Shown here in pieces: positions 56,186-64,000 of a stretch of 64,000 bases of DNA (position 1 is its first letter; the number at the start of each line of letters is the position of its first letter). The notes under the pieces were generated by a model. That model was not told the origin of the DNA. It saw only the letters and a program-made list of their open reading frames with translations, and ran no database searches. The position numbers were made by a program, and so were the translations under genes. The DNA comes from Burkholderiales bacterium (GTDB lineage Bacteria; Pseudomonadota; Gammaproteobacteria; Burkholderiales; Burkholderiaceae_C), in contig JAGWTR010000001.1 of assembly GCA_028868855.1 (NCBI GenBank), positions 434,001-498,000 on the forward strand. The letters are read 5' to 3'.

Positions 56186-57358
56186 TTATTCAATTGGAGT
56201 CTTGTGCGGGGGCTGAATGCCGAGTCCTTTGTCATTAAATGGGCGCACAACGGCGCAGGGCGCTGGTAGGAAACGTTCCAGCAGTTTCTCGTATTCGCCT
56301 AGAACGATTGGCCATGTTAGGGCCTGCTGGAAGCGGCGCCGACTGGCGCTGCGCATTTTAGCCATGGCCGCATCGTCAGATAGCAGCTCATCGAGGCGGG
56401 TTGACAGAGACTCGAGAGAGTCAAAGTAGGAGGCACCTTCGCCGGCTACCCAGCGATTGAATCGGTTGTCGTGTGCAATAACCGCGTTGCCTGCGCCCAT
56501 GGCTTCGACCAGCGATGGGTTTGTGCCCCCCACTTGATGGCCGTGCACATAGGCCGCGCTATGGAAGCGCAATGCTTGAACCACTGGCGCATCGTAGATG
56601 GCGCCCAGGAAGAGAACTTCCTCGCTGGCGGCATCAAGGACGGCTTTCTGATAGGCGTCGTCAGGCGAATAGTTACCCAGAACCGCCAATTGATAACCGC
56701 GTTTTTTGCGAGAGAACGCTGAGACGATTTCCAGCAAGGAATTTTCAGGCTCAGGGCGCGCAATGACGGACAGATAGCGACCTGGCTCCAAGCCCAAGTG
56801 GCGGACAGGCTCTTCGGGGGCATTGTCTACTGGCGCGGCGCCATAAGGGATCATGGAGATCTTATCGCCACTAACGCGGGTCATGAGATGCACCCGGATG
56901 GCAGGGTTGTCGGCGATCAAATGATTGCCGATGCAGCAACCGATCCAGTCGTTCATCCAGAACCAGGTCTTGGCCAACACGCCCCACTTGGCTCGAATCC
57001 ACTCGATGCCATCCATGTTGATGATGTTGGGCACCCCTTTGAGGCGCAGCACGGTGTCAAAGATGGCGGTGTTGTATCCCAAGGTCAGGCATAGATCCTG
57101 GGTCTTGGCGGCGTCCCATACGGAGAGCCAGTCGAACAAAATTGTCGAAGAAGCGCCATCGCCCGGCACCGATATGCGCACGCGTTCAATGCCGTTCCAT
57201 GTGTCATAGACCGTGGGGTCCCTACCTTTTTCCTGGCAGTACACGATGACACGCCACCCTCGGTCGCGAAGGTACAAGGCCAAATTTTCGGCAAAGGTCT
57301 CAAACCCACCATGCGCAGCCGGGATGCCGCGAATTCCAAGAATGCGTAGGGTTTTCAT
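56186..57358 (-). CDS. DUF1972-type glycosyltransferase, GT4-like (390 aa)
   Basis: An N-terminal DUF1972 domain, RILGIRGIPAAHGGFETFAENLALYLRDRGWRVIVYCQ, with NIINMDGIEWIRAKWG, then a GT4-type donor domain with RYLSVIARPEPENSLLEIV and GGTNPSLVEAMGAGNAVIA (EX7E region). Relatives in streptococci and other bacteria are rhamnosyltransferases acting after the priming sugar. It is the first gene of the minus-strand glycosyltransferase set and so probably carries its promoter, upstream of 57358. Confidence 0.92.
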   Translation of the reverse strand: MKTLRILGIRGIPAAHGGFETFAENLALYLRDRGWRVIVYCQEKGRDPTVYDTWNGIERVRISVPGDGASSTILFDWLSVWDAAKTQDLCLTLGYNTAIFDTVLRLKGVPNIINMDGIEWIRAKWGVLAKTWFWMNDWIGCCIGNHLIADNPAIRVHLMTRVSGDKISMIPYGAAPVDNAPEEPVRHLGLEPGRYLSVIARPEPENSLLEIVSAFSRKKRGYQLAVLGNYSPDDAYQKAVLDAASEEVLFLGAIYDAPVVQALRFHSAAYVHGHQVGGTNPSLVEAMGAGNAVIAHDNRFNRWVAGEGASYFDSLESLSTRLDELLSDDAAMAKMRSASRRRFQQALTWPIVLGEYEKLLERFLPAPCAVVRPFNDKGLGIQPPHKTPIE

Positions 57359-57953
57359 CTTTGATCAAGCCCGGTGGAGCTGTTCCGTAAATATTTCATC
57401 ACTCGCAAGGAGTATTTTCTCTTCCACTCATTGCAGAAATTGCAGCACAAGCCCGGTATCTATGCTTGATCAAGTGAGCCCGAGTTTCAATCCAGACTGT
57501 CCCTTGCTTTCCCCAAGGTCGATCCATTTTGATGAGGCGAATGACCTCGAAATGTAGCCTCATTTTTGAGTAGGGTTTCTGCGGGGTTTCCCCCTGCCAT
57601 GCACGGGGAGCTTCGCTGTCAGGCAGCTCGCGCGTCTCACGCCGGGCGTTTTGGCGACAGGTAGCGGCAGGGCGTAAAACTTGTCAGGATGAGGACAAAA
57701 TCAGGCAAGAATGACCAAGCGTTCATTATGGGCGCGCGCGAATCCTGGGGATCACCTTGAATGGGTGTAAAAATTCGAGGGCGGAAATGTATTTCACGCG
57801 AATCGCCGCATCGGGTGGCGACCGTCGTTGCAGGCGCTGCTGTCGGGCGCTGTCGATTGGCCGAGCGGCCGTGGTGGAAGATGAACCAGAAGGCGGGGCA
57901 AGTGATGGCCGGAGATGCCACCCACAAGCGCATGCAGCAGGGATTGCTTGGCG
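57359..57953. other. 595-base gene-free region between the sugar locus and xerD
   Basis: I see no convincing gene here. It should hold the promoters of the minus-strand glycosyltransferase set and of xerD. Two direct repeats, CAAGCCCGGT at 57366-57375 and 57448-57457, and a 10-bp palindrome CTTGATCAAG at 57465-57474 (a partial copy at 57361-57369) lie near its left side. Short frames at 57637-57933 (minus) and 57757-57961 (plus) lack ribosome sites and family features. Confidence 0.6.
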
Positions 57954-58850
57954 GTGACTGACGATCCGCATCTCCTCCAGTTTCTGGATGCCCTGTGGCT
58001 CGAAGATGGGCTCAGCGCCAACACGCTGGCCGCCTATCGGCGCGACTTGCAAGGCTTGTGTGCCTGGCTGATGGCGCAGCCCGAAAGGCGCACGCTGGTT
58101 CAGGCTGGCGAGTTCGATTTGCTGGCCTATGCCGCGCATCGGCATGCGGGCTCTCAACCGACCTCGGTGGGGCGTCGCCTGAGCGTGTTTCGTCGTTTTT
58201 ACCGCTGGGCTTTGCGTGAAGGTTTGAGTGCGCAAGACCCCACTTTGCGCATGGATGCACCACGTCAGCGCATGCGCACGCCAGGTACTTTGACCGAAGC
58301 ACAGGTCGAGGCCTTGCTGGCGGCGCCGGATCTGGGCGAAACCCTGGGCTTGCGCGACCGGGCCATGCTGGAATTGATGTACGCCAGTGGCCTGCGCGTG
58401 AGTGAGTTGGTCGAACTCAAGACGGTGCATGTGGGCCTGAATGAGGGCGTGCTGCGCATTACAGGCAAAGGCAACAAGGAACGACTGGTGCCCTTTGGTG
58501 CCGAGGCTGGCGTCTGGTTGCAGCGCTATGTAGCGGAGTCTCGCCCGCTGATCCTGGGCGGACAGGCCAGTGATGCCTTGTTCGTCACTGCCCGTGGCGG
58601 GCCGATGACACGACAGATGTTCTGGAAACTGGTCAAGAAGTACGCGCTGCAGGCAGGCATCAGCCAGGTCTTGTCGCCGCACACCTTGCGCCATGCTTTT
58701 GCCACACACTTGCTCAACCACGGCGCGGATCTGCGGGTGGTGCAAATGCTGCTGGGTCATGCCGACATTTCGACCACGCAGGTCTATACCCATGTGGCGC
58801 GTGAGCGCCTGAGGCAACTGCACGCCCAGCATCATCCCCGCGGGACTTGA
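57954..58850 (+). CDS. xerD: site-specific tyrosine recombinase XerD (298 aa)
   Basis: The SAM-like N-terminal domain (LLQFLDALWLEDGLSANTLAAYRRDL) and catalytic domain are complete, with the residues R (SGLRVSELV), K (GKGNKERLVPF), H-R (LSPHTLRHAFATHLL), H (LGHADISTT) and nucleophile Y (VYTHV). With XerC it resolves chromosome dimers at dif. GTG 57954, with AGGGA upstream, gives 298 residues, exactly the usual XerD length; ATG 57915 would add 13. The gene is alone on its strand and converges on the DUF455 gene. Confidence 0.96.
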   Translation: MTDDPHLLQFLDALWLEDGLSANTLAAYRRDLQGLCAWLMAQPERRTLVQAGEFDLLAYAAHRHAGSQPTSVGRRLSVFRRFYRWALREGLSAQDPTLRMDAPRQRMRTPGTLTEAQVEALLAAPDLGETLGLRDRAMLELMYASGLRVSELVELKTVHVGLNEGVLRITGKGNKERLVPFGAEAGVWLQRYVAESRPLILGGQASDALFVTARGGPMTRQMFWKLVKKYALQAGISQVLSPHTLRHAFATHLLNHGADLRVVQMLLGHADISTTQVYTHVARERLRQLHAQHHPRGT

Positions 58851-58878
58851 GGTGCCGGTGGGGGGGCTCCGGGCTTGC

Positions 58879-59712
58879 TCAGGCGTCGCCGAGCAGGAAG
58901 GCCATTTCGGCCTCAGTGAAGCCAGCGGCTTTGCGTGCTGCTTCGTTGTAGGGCGCTTTCAATCGGGGCGCTTCGTATTGCTGCATCAGTTGTGGGTAGA
59001 TCTGGATGGCATCCAGGCCACGCTGCCGACACAGGTGATGGAACCAGCGATTGCCAATGGCCACATGGCCGATTTCGTCGCGCAGGATGATGTCCAGGAT
59101 TTCGACCGCGCGGGCATCGCCGGCACGGGTGAGCTTGGCCTGGATCAGCGGGGTGGCATCCAGGCCCCGCGCCTCAAGTGTGCGAGGCACCAGGGCCATG
59201 CGCGCGAGGATGTCGGCGCTGGTTTTCTCGCACATGGTCCACAGGCCATCGTGCGCATCAAAATCGCCATAGACGTGGCCCAGGCTGCGCAGGTGGTCAT
59301 GCAGCAAGGAAAAGTGCTCAGCCTCTTCGCTGGCCACACGCAGCCAGTCGAGGTAGAACTGGGCGGGCATGCCGTCAAAGCGCCACACGGCATCAAGGGC
59401 TAAATTGATGGCGTTGAATTCAATGTGGCAGATGGCGTGCAGCAGGGCGGCACGCCCCTCCAGCGTGAAGGGGCTGCGCGTGGGCACGTCCTTGGCGGGT
59501 ATCAGATGAGGGCGTTCGGGGCGGCCTGGCAGTCGGGCGGCCTGATTCGGCGTGAGTCCGATGATGCGTTGGGATTCAGCCACCGTCACGGGTTGAATGA
59601 CCTCCTGCGTCAACGCTTCTTGAAGGCTGGCGAACAAGGCTCGGGCGGCATCGGCCTTGGTCGCCGGGTCGGCCTCCAGCAGGATGTCGAGTGCCTGGCG
59701 ACGCAGGTCCAT
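58879..59712 (-). CDS. DUF455 ferritin-like protein (277 aa)
   Basis: A helical protein with ferritin-like di-iron ligand motifs: IEFNAINLALDAVWRF, ASEEAEHFSLLHDHL and DEIGHVAIGNRWF, each with Glu and His in the expected places, within about residues 95-245. DUF455 relates to the MiaE/COQ7-like clade of di-iron carboxylate proteins, many of which are oxygenases; the reaction here is unknown. ATG 59712 is chosen; longer frames overlap uppP. It lies 4 bases after uppP. Confidence 0.88.
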   Translation of the reverse strand: MDLRRQALDILLEADPATKADAARALFASLQEALTQEVIQPVTVAESQRIIGLTPNQAARLPGRPERPHLIPAKDVPTRSPFTLEGRAALLHAICHIEFNAINLALDAVWRFDGMPAQFYLDWLRVASEEAEHFSLLHDHLRSLGHVYGDFDAHDGLWTMCEKTSADILARMALVPRTLEARGLDATPLIQAKLTRAGDARAVEILDIILRDEIGHVAIGNRWFHHLCRQRGLDAIQIYPQLMQQYEAPRLKAPYNEAARKAAGFTEAEMAFLLGDA

Positions 59713-59716
59713 GGAC

Positions 59717-60559
59717 TCACTCAGCCCACGTGATCCAGTGGGCGTAGGCCGACACCAGAATGAAAATCCCGAAGGCGATGCGGTACCAGGCAAAGGGGAC
59801 GAAGTTGTGGCTGGCCACATAACGCAGCAGCCAACGCACGCAGATCCAGGCCGACAGGAAGGAGAACAACAAGCCCACGCCAAACAAGGGCAGGTCGGCC
59901 ATCGACAGCAGGGCGCGCTCTTTGTACAGGCTGTAGACGCCCGCGCCGATCAGGGTGGGGATGGCCAGGAAGAAGCTGAATTCCGTGGCGGCCTTGCGCG
60001 ACAGGCCCAGCAGCATGCCTCCGATGATGGTGGCGCCTGAACGGCTGGTGCCCGGCACCAGCGCCAGGCACTGGATGAAACCGACTTTGAGGGCATCGAG
60101 CATGCTCATGTCGTCCACGTTCTCGACGCGGTAGGTCTGTGCATCCTTGGCGCGTCGTTCGGCCCACAAGATGATGAAGCCGCCGATGATGAAGGTGCTG
60201 GCCACGACCACCGGGGTGAATAGATGTGCCTTGATGGTTTTGCCAAACAGCAGGCCCAGCACCACCGCCGGCAAAAATCCCACGATCACATTGAGCGAAA
60301 AGCGTTGCGCGCGCGGCTCGGAGGTCAGGCCTGCGATGGTTTCGCGCAGGCGCTGCCAGTACACCAGGACGATGGCAAAGATGGCGCCGGATTGAATGGC
60401 GATGTCGAACACCTTGGCCTTGTCGGCGCCCACGCCGTTCTCAAAGTCGAGCAAAGACCCTGCCAGGATCAGGTGTCCCGTGCTGGAGATGGGCAGGAAT
60501 TCCGTCAGGCCTTCGACGATGCCCATCAGGGTGGCTTTGAAAAACAGCAAGGTGTCCAA
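59717..60559 (-). CDS. uppP: undecaprenyl-diphosphatase (280 aa)
   Basis: The BacA/UppP family: [20 protein letters not shown] near the N-terminus (catalytic Glu/Ser region) and [17 protein letters not shown] in the second repeat, with about eight membrane helices. It dephosphorylates undecaprenyl diphosphate, recycling the lipid carrier used for peptidoglycan and for the polysaccharide made by the locus at 42-57 kb. It is divergent from selO with 152 bases between starts. Confidence 0.96.
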   Translation of the reverse strand: MDTLLFFKATLMGIVEGLTEFLPISSTGHLILAGSLLDFENGVGADKAKVFDIAIQSGAIFAIVLVYWQRLRETIAGLTSEPRAQRFSLNVIVGFLPAVVLGLLFGKTIKAHLFTPVVVASTFIIGGFIILWAERRAKDAQTYRVENVDDMSMLDALKVGFIQCLALVPGTSRSGATIIGGMLLGLSRKAATEFSFFLAIPTLIGAGVYSLYKERALLSMADLPLFGVGLLFSFLSAWICVRWLLRYVASHNFVPFAWYRIAFGIFILVSAYAHWITWAE

Positions 60560-60711
60560 GATGTTGCGTCCGGTGTTGTGAGCAAAGCCGGCATCTTAGG
60601 GCAGCACAGTGAAGAGCTCCCGGCGGGCGCAGCTTTGTAAAGCCACTTTACGTTTGGCAGATAGTGGGGCAGGGCGCCCTAGTTGGAGGGGGCTTGTCTA
60701 CACTGCGCCTC

Positions 60712-62271
60712 ATGTCTGCCGTCCCTAGATCCGTTTTTCCGCCGCCGCCCGAGCTCTGGGTCAACCGCTCTGCGCACTGGAGTGAGGCCTGGCGCCCACG
60801 CTTGAGTGCGCCCGTGGCGACGGCCCTGGGGGCTCAGGGACTGCATCAACCCCGCTGGGTGGCCTGGAACGACGCCTTGGCGCAGGCGATGGGTTGGCCG
60901 GCCGATTGGCGCAGCGCCGACGCGCCCTCGGCCTTGGACGTGTTTTCGGGCAATGCCCTGTGGCCCGGCATGGAGCCGGTGGCCACGGTGTACAGCGGCC
61001 ATCAGTTTGGCGTGTGGGCTGGACAGCTGGGCGATGGTCGGGTTTTGTTGCTGGGCGATTTGCAGACCAACTGCGGTGCGCAGGAGATCCAGCTCAAAGG
61101 GGCAGGGGCCACGCCGTATTCAAGGCGCGCTGACGGTCGGGCGGTGTTGCGCTCGTCCATTCGTGAGTTTCTGTGCAGTGAGGCCATGCATGGCCTGGGC
61201 ATCCCCACCACCCGGGCTTTGTGCCTGACGGCGTCCGCGCAAGCGGTGCGGCGCGAAACCATGGAAACGGCCGCCGTGGTGACGCGCGTGGCCCCCAGTT
61301 TCATCCGCTTTGGTCACTTTGAGCACTTTGCCCATAGTGGCGAAAATGGGCATCACGAGGTCTTGCAGTCGCTGTTGGATTTCGTGATCGAGCACCATCT
61401 GGCGGAACACCGCCAAGCGCCCAATCGCGCGCTGGCCCTGCTGCAAAGCGCGGTCGATCGCACGGCCGACTTGATGGCCGCCTGGCAGGCTGTGGGCTTT
61501 TGCCATGGCGTCATGAATACCGACAATATGTCGATCCTGGGCTTGACGATCGACTATGGTCCCTTTGGTTTTCTGGACGGTTTTGACCCGCAGCATATTT
61601 GCAACCACTCCGACGACCGGGGGCGTTATGCGTGGCAGAACCAGCCCCAGATCGGGTACTGGAATCTGCACGCGCTGGCCCAGGCGCTGATGCCTTTGCT
61701 GGCGCCATCCAAAGACGCCGAGCAGGCGATGGTGGAGGTACTCAAGTCCTACGAGCAGCGTTTTGCCGACGCCATGCGCGACCGTTGGCGCGCAAAGTTG
61801 GGGTTGAGCACACAACAGCCGGACGATGGCAAGCTGGCGGTTGATTTGCTGTCCCTGATGGCCGAGCAGCGCGCCGACTTCACCATCACCTTCCGCCGCT
61901 TGTGCGATTACCGCGCCGACCTGGCGCCTGAAGTACCGGCCAATGCGCCGCTGCGCGATCTGTTCCTGAACCGCCCGGGGTTTGATGCCTGGGCGCGGCG
62001 TTACGCCGCTCGCCTGGCGATGGAGGGGGGCACCGACGCCAGCGCCCAGACGCCACGCCATGAGCGCATGCGCCGAGTCAACCCGCTTTATATTTTGCGC
62101 AATCACATGGCCGAAACCGCGATCCGCCGTGCGCAGGCCGGTGAGGATTCAGAGGTGCGGCGTTTGCACCAGTTGCTGCAGCGTCCCTTTGACGAGCAGG
62201 CCGGCTGTGAGCTGGATGCCGACTTTCCGCCCGACTGGGCTCAAGCCATTGAGGTGTCTTGTTCATCATGA
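60712..62271 (+). CDS. selO: SelO/YdiU-family protein adenylyltransferase (519 aa)
   Basis: A pseudokinase-fold enzyme that transfers AMP to proteins: [73 protein letters not shown], and the metal-binding [25 protein letters not shown]. In E. coli and yeast it modifies redox proteins such as glutaredoxin. The bacterial protein lacks the terminal selenocysteine; it ends here IEVSCSS with Cys near the end. ATG 60712. Overlap with msrB (ATGA) suggests a shared redox-repair theme. Confidence 0.94.
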   Translation: MSAVPRSVFPPPPELWVNRSAHWSEAWRPRLSAPVATALGAQGLHQPRWVAWNDALAQAMGWPADWRSADAPSALDVFSGNALWPGMEPVATVYSGHQFGVWAGQLGDGRVLLLGDLQTNCGAQEIQLKGAGATPYSRRADGRAVLRSSIREFLCSEAMHGLGIPTTRALCLTASAQAVRRETMETAAVVTRVAPSFIRFGHFEHFAHSGENGHHEVLQSLLDFVIEHHLAEHRQAPNRALALLQSAVDRTADLMAAWQAVGFCHGVMNTDNMSILGLTIDYGPFGFLDGFDPQHICNHSDDRGRYAWQNQPQIGYWNLHALAQALMPLLAPSKDAEQAMVEVLKSYEQRFADAMRDRWRAKLGLSTQQPDDGKLAVDLLSLMAEQRADFTITFRRLCDYRADLAPEVPANAPLRDLFLNRPGFDAWARRYAARLAMEGGTDASAQTPRHERMRRVNPLYILRNHMAETAIRRAQAGEDSEVRRLHQLLQRPFDEQAGCELDADFPPDWAQAIEVSCSS

Positions 62272-62666
62272 GCGACTACAAGGTTAAAAAGACGGATGCC
62301 CAATGGCGTGCGCAACTCGATCCGATGCAGTTCCAGGTGGCCCGCCAGGCTGCCACTGAGCGGGCGTTTTCAGGCAAGTACTGGGACCATTTCGAAGATG
62401 GCAGCTACCGCTGTGTCTGTTGCGGTGAAACGCTGTTTGAGTCAGAGACCAAGTTTGATGCGGGCTGTGGCTGGCCGAGTTATTCGCAGGCGGTGCAAGA
62501 CGGTGTCATTGAGCGAGTGGTGGACCACAGCCACGGCATGGCCCGCGTCGAAGTGCGTTGCCACAATTGCGGCGCACATCTGGGGCATGTGTTCGACGAC
62601 GGACCGGCCCCCACGGGTGAGCGTTTCTGCATCAACTCGGCCGCGATAGACTTCAGGCCGCGTTAA
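62268..62666 (+). CDS. msrB: peptide-methionine (R)-S-oxide reductase (132 aa)
   Basis: Complete MsrB: zinc-binding CVCCG and [12 protein letters not shown], catalytic Cys in [11 protein letters not shown], and [12 protein letters not shown] with the resolving-position Cys. It reduces methionine-R-sulfoxide in damaged proteins. ATG 62268 overlaps the selO stop. It is followed 13 bases on by yciB, a standard order in Burkholderiales. Confidence 0.96.
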   Translation: MSDYKVKKTDAQWRAQLDPMQFQVARQAATERAFSGKYWDHFEDGSYRCVCCGETLFESETKFDAGCGWPSYSQAVQDGVIERVVDHSHGMARVEVRCHNCGAHLGHVFDDGPAPTGERFCINSAAIDFRPR

Positions 62667-62679
62667 TCACGGTGCCCCA

Positions 62680-63327
62680 ATGAAGATTTTTTTTGATTTG
62701 CTGCCGATCATCCTGTTTTTTGTTTCGTACAAATGGGCCGATGGGCACAAGGATCTGTCCGCGCAGTGGATGACCGAACACCTGGGTTTCATGGTGTCAG
62801 GCGGTGTCGTGCACGCGATGGAGGCGCCGGTCTTGCTGTCGACGGCCGTGGTCGTGATCTTCAGCCTCTTGCAGATCGGCGTGCTCAAGGCCTTGCGCAA
62901 AAAGGTCGACGCCCTTTTGTGGGCAGGCCTGGTCACCGTGCTGGTGCTGGGCGGGCTGACGCTGTGGTTTCACAGCGAGACCTTCATCAAGTGGAAGCCC
63001 ACCGTGATCTACTGGATCATGAGCATCGGCTTCCTGGTGACCGAGATCATCCTGCGGCGCAACACCCTGCGCAAAATGATGGGTGGCCAGATTGAGGCGC
63101 CCGATTTTGTCTGGATCAAGTTGGGTTGGGCCTGGGTCGGGTTCTTTGCGCTGATGGGCGTGCTGAACCTGTATGTGGCTTACCACTACACCACCGACAC
63201 CTGGGTGAACTTCAAAATGTGGGGTAGCACGGGCTTGATGCTGGTGTTCACGCTGGCACAGGGCGTTTATCTGAACCACCACATGGAGCCTCTGCCCGAG
63301 GACGACAGCAGCAAGGTCCAATCATGA
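62680..63327 (+). CDS. yciB: YciB/IspA-like inner-membrane septation protein A (215 aa)
   Basis: Five or so hydrophobic helices beginning MKIFFDLLPIILFFVSYKWADG, with the conserved KWKPTVIYWIMSIGFL, RKMMGGQIEAPDFVWIKLGWAWVGFF and NLYVAYHYTTDTWVNFKMWGSTGLM. The family is linked to cell division and envelope integrity. Length is slightly longer than the usual 180 residues because of a loop after helix 2. It lies 13 bases after msrB and its stop overlaps the bolA start (ATGA). Confidence 0.93.
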   Translation: MKIFFDLLPIILFFVSYKWADGHKDLSAQWMTEHLGFMVSGGVVHAMEAPVLLSTAVVVIFSLLQIGVLKALRKKVDALLWAGLVTVLVLGGLTLWFHSETFIKWKPTVIYWIMSIGFLVTEIILRRNTLRKMMGGQIEAPDFVWIKLGWAWVGFFALMGVLNLYVAYHYTTDTWVNFKMWGSTGLMLVFTLAQGVYLNHHMEPLPEDDSSKVQS

Positions 63328-63593
63328 CTACAACGCACCAGGTAAGCGCCGACCAAATCGAGTCGGCTTTGAGGGCTGCTTTGCAACCCGTCAGCATGGC
63401 GGTCACCGACGACAGCCATTTGCACGCCGGACACGAGGGGGCTAAATCGGGAAGGCATTTCAGCGTGCAGTTGCGTGCCGCCTGCTTTAACGGCCTGACA
63501 CATGTGCAGCGTCATCGCCTTGTGTATGATGCCCTGCGCGATTTGATTCCCCAGGGCGTTCATGCGCTGGCAATCAAGGCCGAGCCTGTCTGA
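63324..63593 (+). CDS. bolA: BolA-family protein (89 aa)
   Basis: A compact BolA/YrbA-type fold: AVTDDSHLHAGHEGAKSGRHFSVQLRAACFNGLTHVQRHRLVYDAL with the conserved His in DSHLHAGH and the LVYDAL helix. BolA proteins bind glutaredoxins and iron-sulfur clusters. Overlap with yciB and 26 bases to the prolyl isomerase gene imply a common transcript. Confidence 0.93.
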   Translation: MTTTHQVSADQIESALRAALQPVSMAVTDDSHLHAGHEGAKSGRHFSVQLRAACFNGLTHVQRHRLVYDALRDLIPQGVHALAIKAEPV

Positions 63594-63619
63594 CAACGAA
63601 CCATTTAACCAATTCGCTC

Positions 63620-64000
63620 ATGAAGACCTTCCAAACCAATGTCATCAAGTCTGCTGTGCTGGCCGCGGTGGTTTCGCTGGCTGCGCCTCTGGTGATGGCC
63701 CAGAACATCGCCATCGTCAATGGCAAGCCTATTCCCAAGGCCCGCTTTGACGCGATGATGACCCAGATCGTCAAGCAAGGCCAACAGCCCAAGACTCCAG
63801 ACCTGGAGGCGAAGGTCCGCGAGGAACTCGTGTTGCGCGAGATCTTCGTGCAAGAGGCTGAAAAGAAGGGCCTGCAAGCCACTCCCGATTACAAGATGCA
63901 GATGGAATTTGCCCGCCAGTCCATCTTGATCCACGCGCTGTTTGCCGATTTCGAAGCCAAGAACAAGGCCAGCGAAGCCGATGTGCGCGCCGAATACGAC
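63620..64000 (+). CDS. periplasmic peptidyl-prolyl isomerase, SurA/PrsA-like (partial, 3' end beyond window)
   Basis: The first 127 codons are visible. A signal peptide (residues 1-28, cleavage after VMAQ) precedes NIAIVNGKPIPKARFDAMM and a helical SurA_N-like region, EELVLREIFVQEAEKKGLQ, as in PpiC/SurA-type parvulins. The catalytic parvulin domain would lie beyond the window edge. It is the last visible gene of selO-msrB-yciB-bolA-PPIase. Such proteins help fold outer-membrane and periplasmic proteins. Confidence 0.85.
   Translation, partial: MKTFQTNVIKSAVLAAVVSLAAPLVMAQNIAIVNGKPIPKARFDAMMTQIVKQGQQPKTPDLEAKVREELVLREIFVQEAEKKGLQATPDYKMQMEFARQSILIHALFADFEAKNKASEADVRAEYD

Noticed and set aside
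57360..57474. Repeated TTGATCAAG palindrome as a regulatory site
   Set aside because: The halves have no spacer, so it is not an FNR site, and it could be chance in a gene-free AT-richer stretch.
57637..57961. Small reading frames before xerD
   Set aside because: No ribosome site, no recognisable fold, Arg/Ser/Pro-rich; likely random frames in intergenic DNA.
57726..58835. 370-codon frame antisense to xerD
   Set aside because: Fully opposite the complete, motif-bearing xerD gene; no family features and no ribosome site.

Overview
The window reads as chromosomal DNA of a high-GC betaproteobacterium of the order Burkholderiales, most likely Comamonadaceae or a close relative. This is inferred from the protein families (exosortase B with EpsI/EpsF/EpsG, DUF3106/DUF3619 beside a sigma factor, the selO-msrB-yciB-bolA-PPIase run) and from overall codon use. 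No rRNA, tRNA, CRISPR array, insertion sequence or phage was seen. Both edges cut through a gene: an HlyD-type adaptor on the left and a parvulin-type prolyl isomerase on the right.

Bases 1-13272 form a long co-oriented minus-strand block. Read from its upstream end it carries an RND efflux pump (adaptor plus permease), a DUF2892 membrane protein, thioredoxin 2 and a sulfide:quinone oxidoreductase with all three expected cysteines. A Met/Gly-rich secreted protein, a hemerythrin-like protein, a DUF883 protein, an SDR dehydrogenase, a small unknown protein and a three-part ABC exporter follow. A divergent ArsR regulator (13459-13881) faces it across a 22-bp perfect palindrome that overlaps promoter-like elements in both directions. 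Two FNR/DNR-type sites lie upstream of the Met/Gly-rich and DUF883 genes. Together this suggests an accessory region for sulfide or persulfide handling and low-oxygen life.

Bases 13878-42196 are mainly housekeeping or ordinary accessory genes: folA-thyA, an OmpA-like lipoprotein, an MsbA-like ABC exporter, a MarR-controlled tripartite EmrAB-type pump, a YebC homologue, gshA, an M24 aminopeptidase, an NDH-2-like enzyme, a membrane Ser/Thr kinase, an exonuclease, a GNAT-like protein, nadE, a PII protein and a LOG-family hydrolase. They are followed by RDD, DUF3106, DUF3619 and ECF sigma genes, then ilvB-ilvH-ilvC closed by a clear terminator.

Bases 42447-57358 are an exopolysaccharide locus of exosortase-B type. 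The plus-strand half has xrtB, epsI, chain-length protein EpsF, tyrosine-kinase-like EpsG, a Wzx flippase, a WbsX/GH99-like anchored protein, a Wzy polymerase and an O-acyltransferase. The minus-strand half has five glycosyltransferases converging on it. Much of it is visibly more AT-rich than its surroundings, as expected of a variable surface-sugar locus. The priming transferase, the outer-membrane export protein and any PEP-CTERM substrate are not in the window.

Bases 57954-64000 return to core genes: xerD, a DUF455 ferritin-like protein, uppP (recycling of the lipid carrier also used by the sugar locus), and a tight selO-msrB-yciB-bolA-PPIase series.
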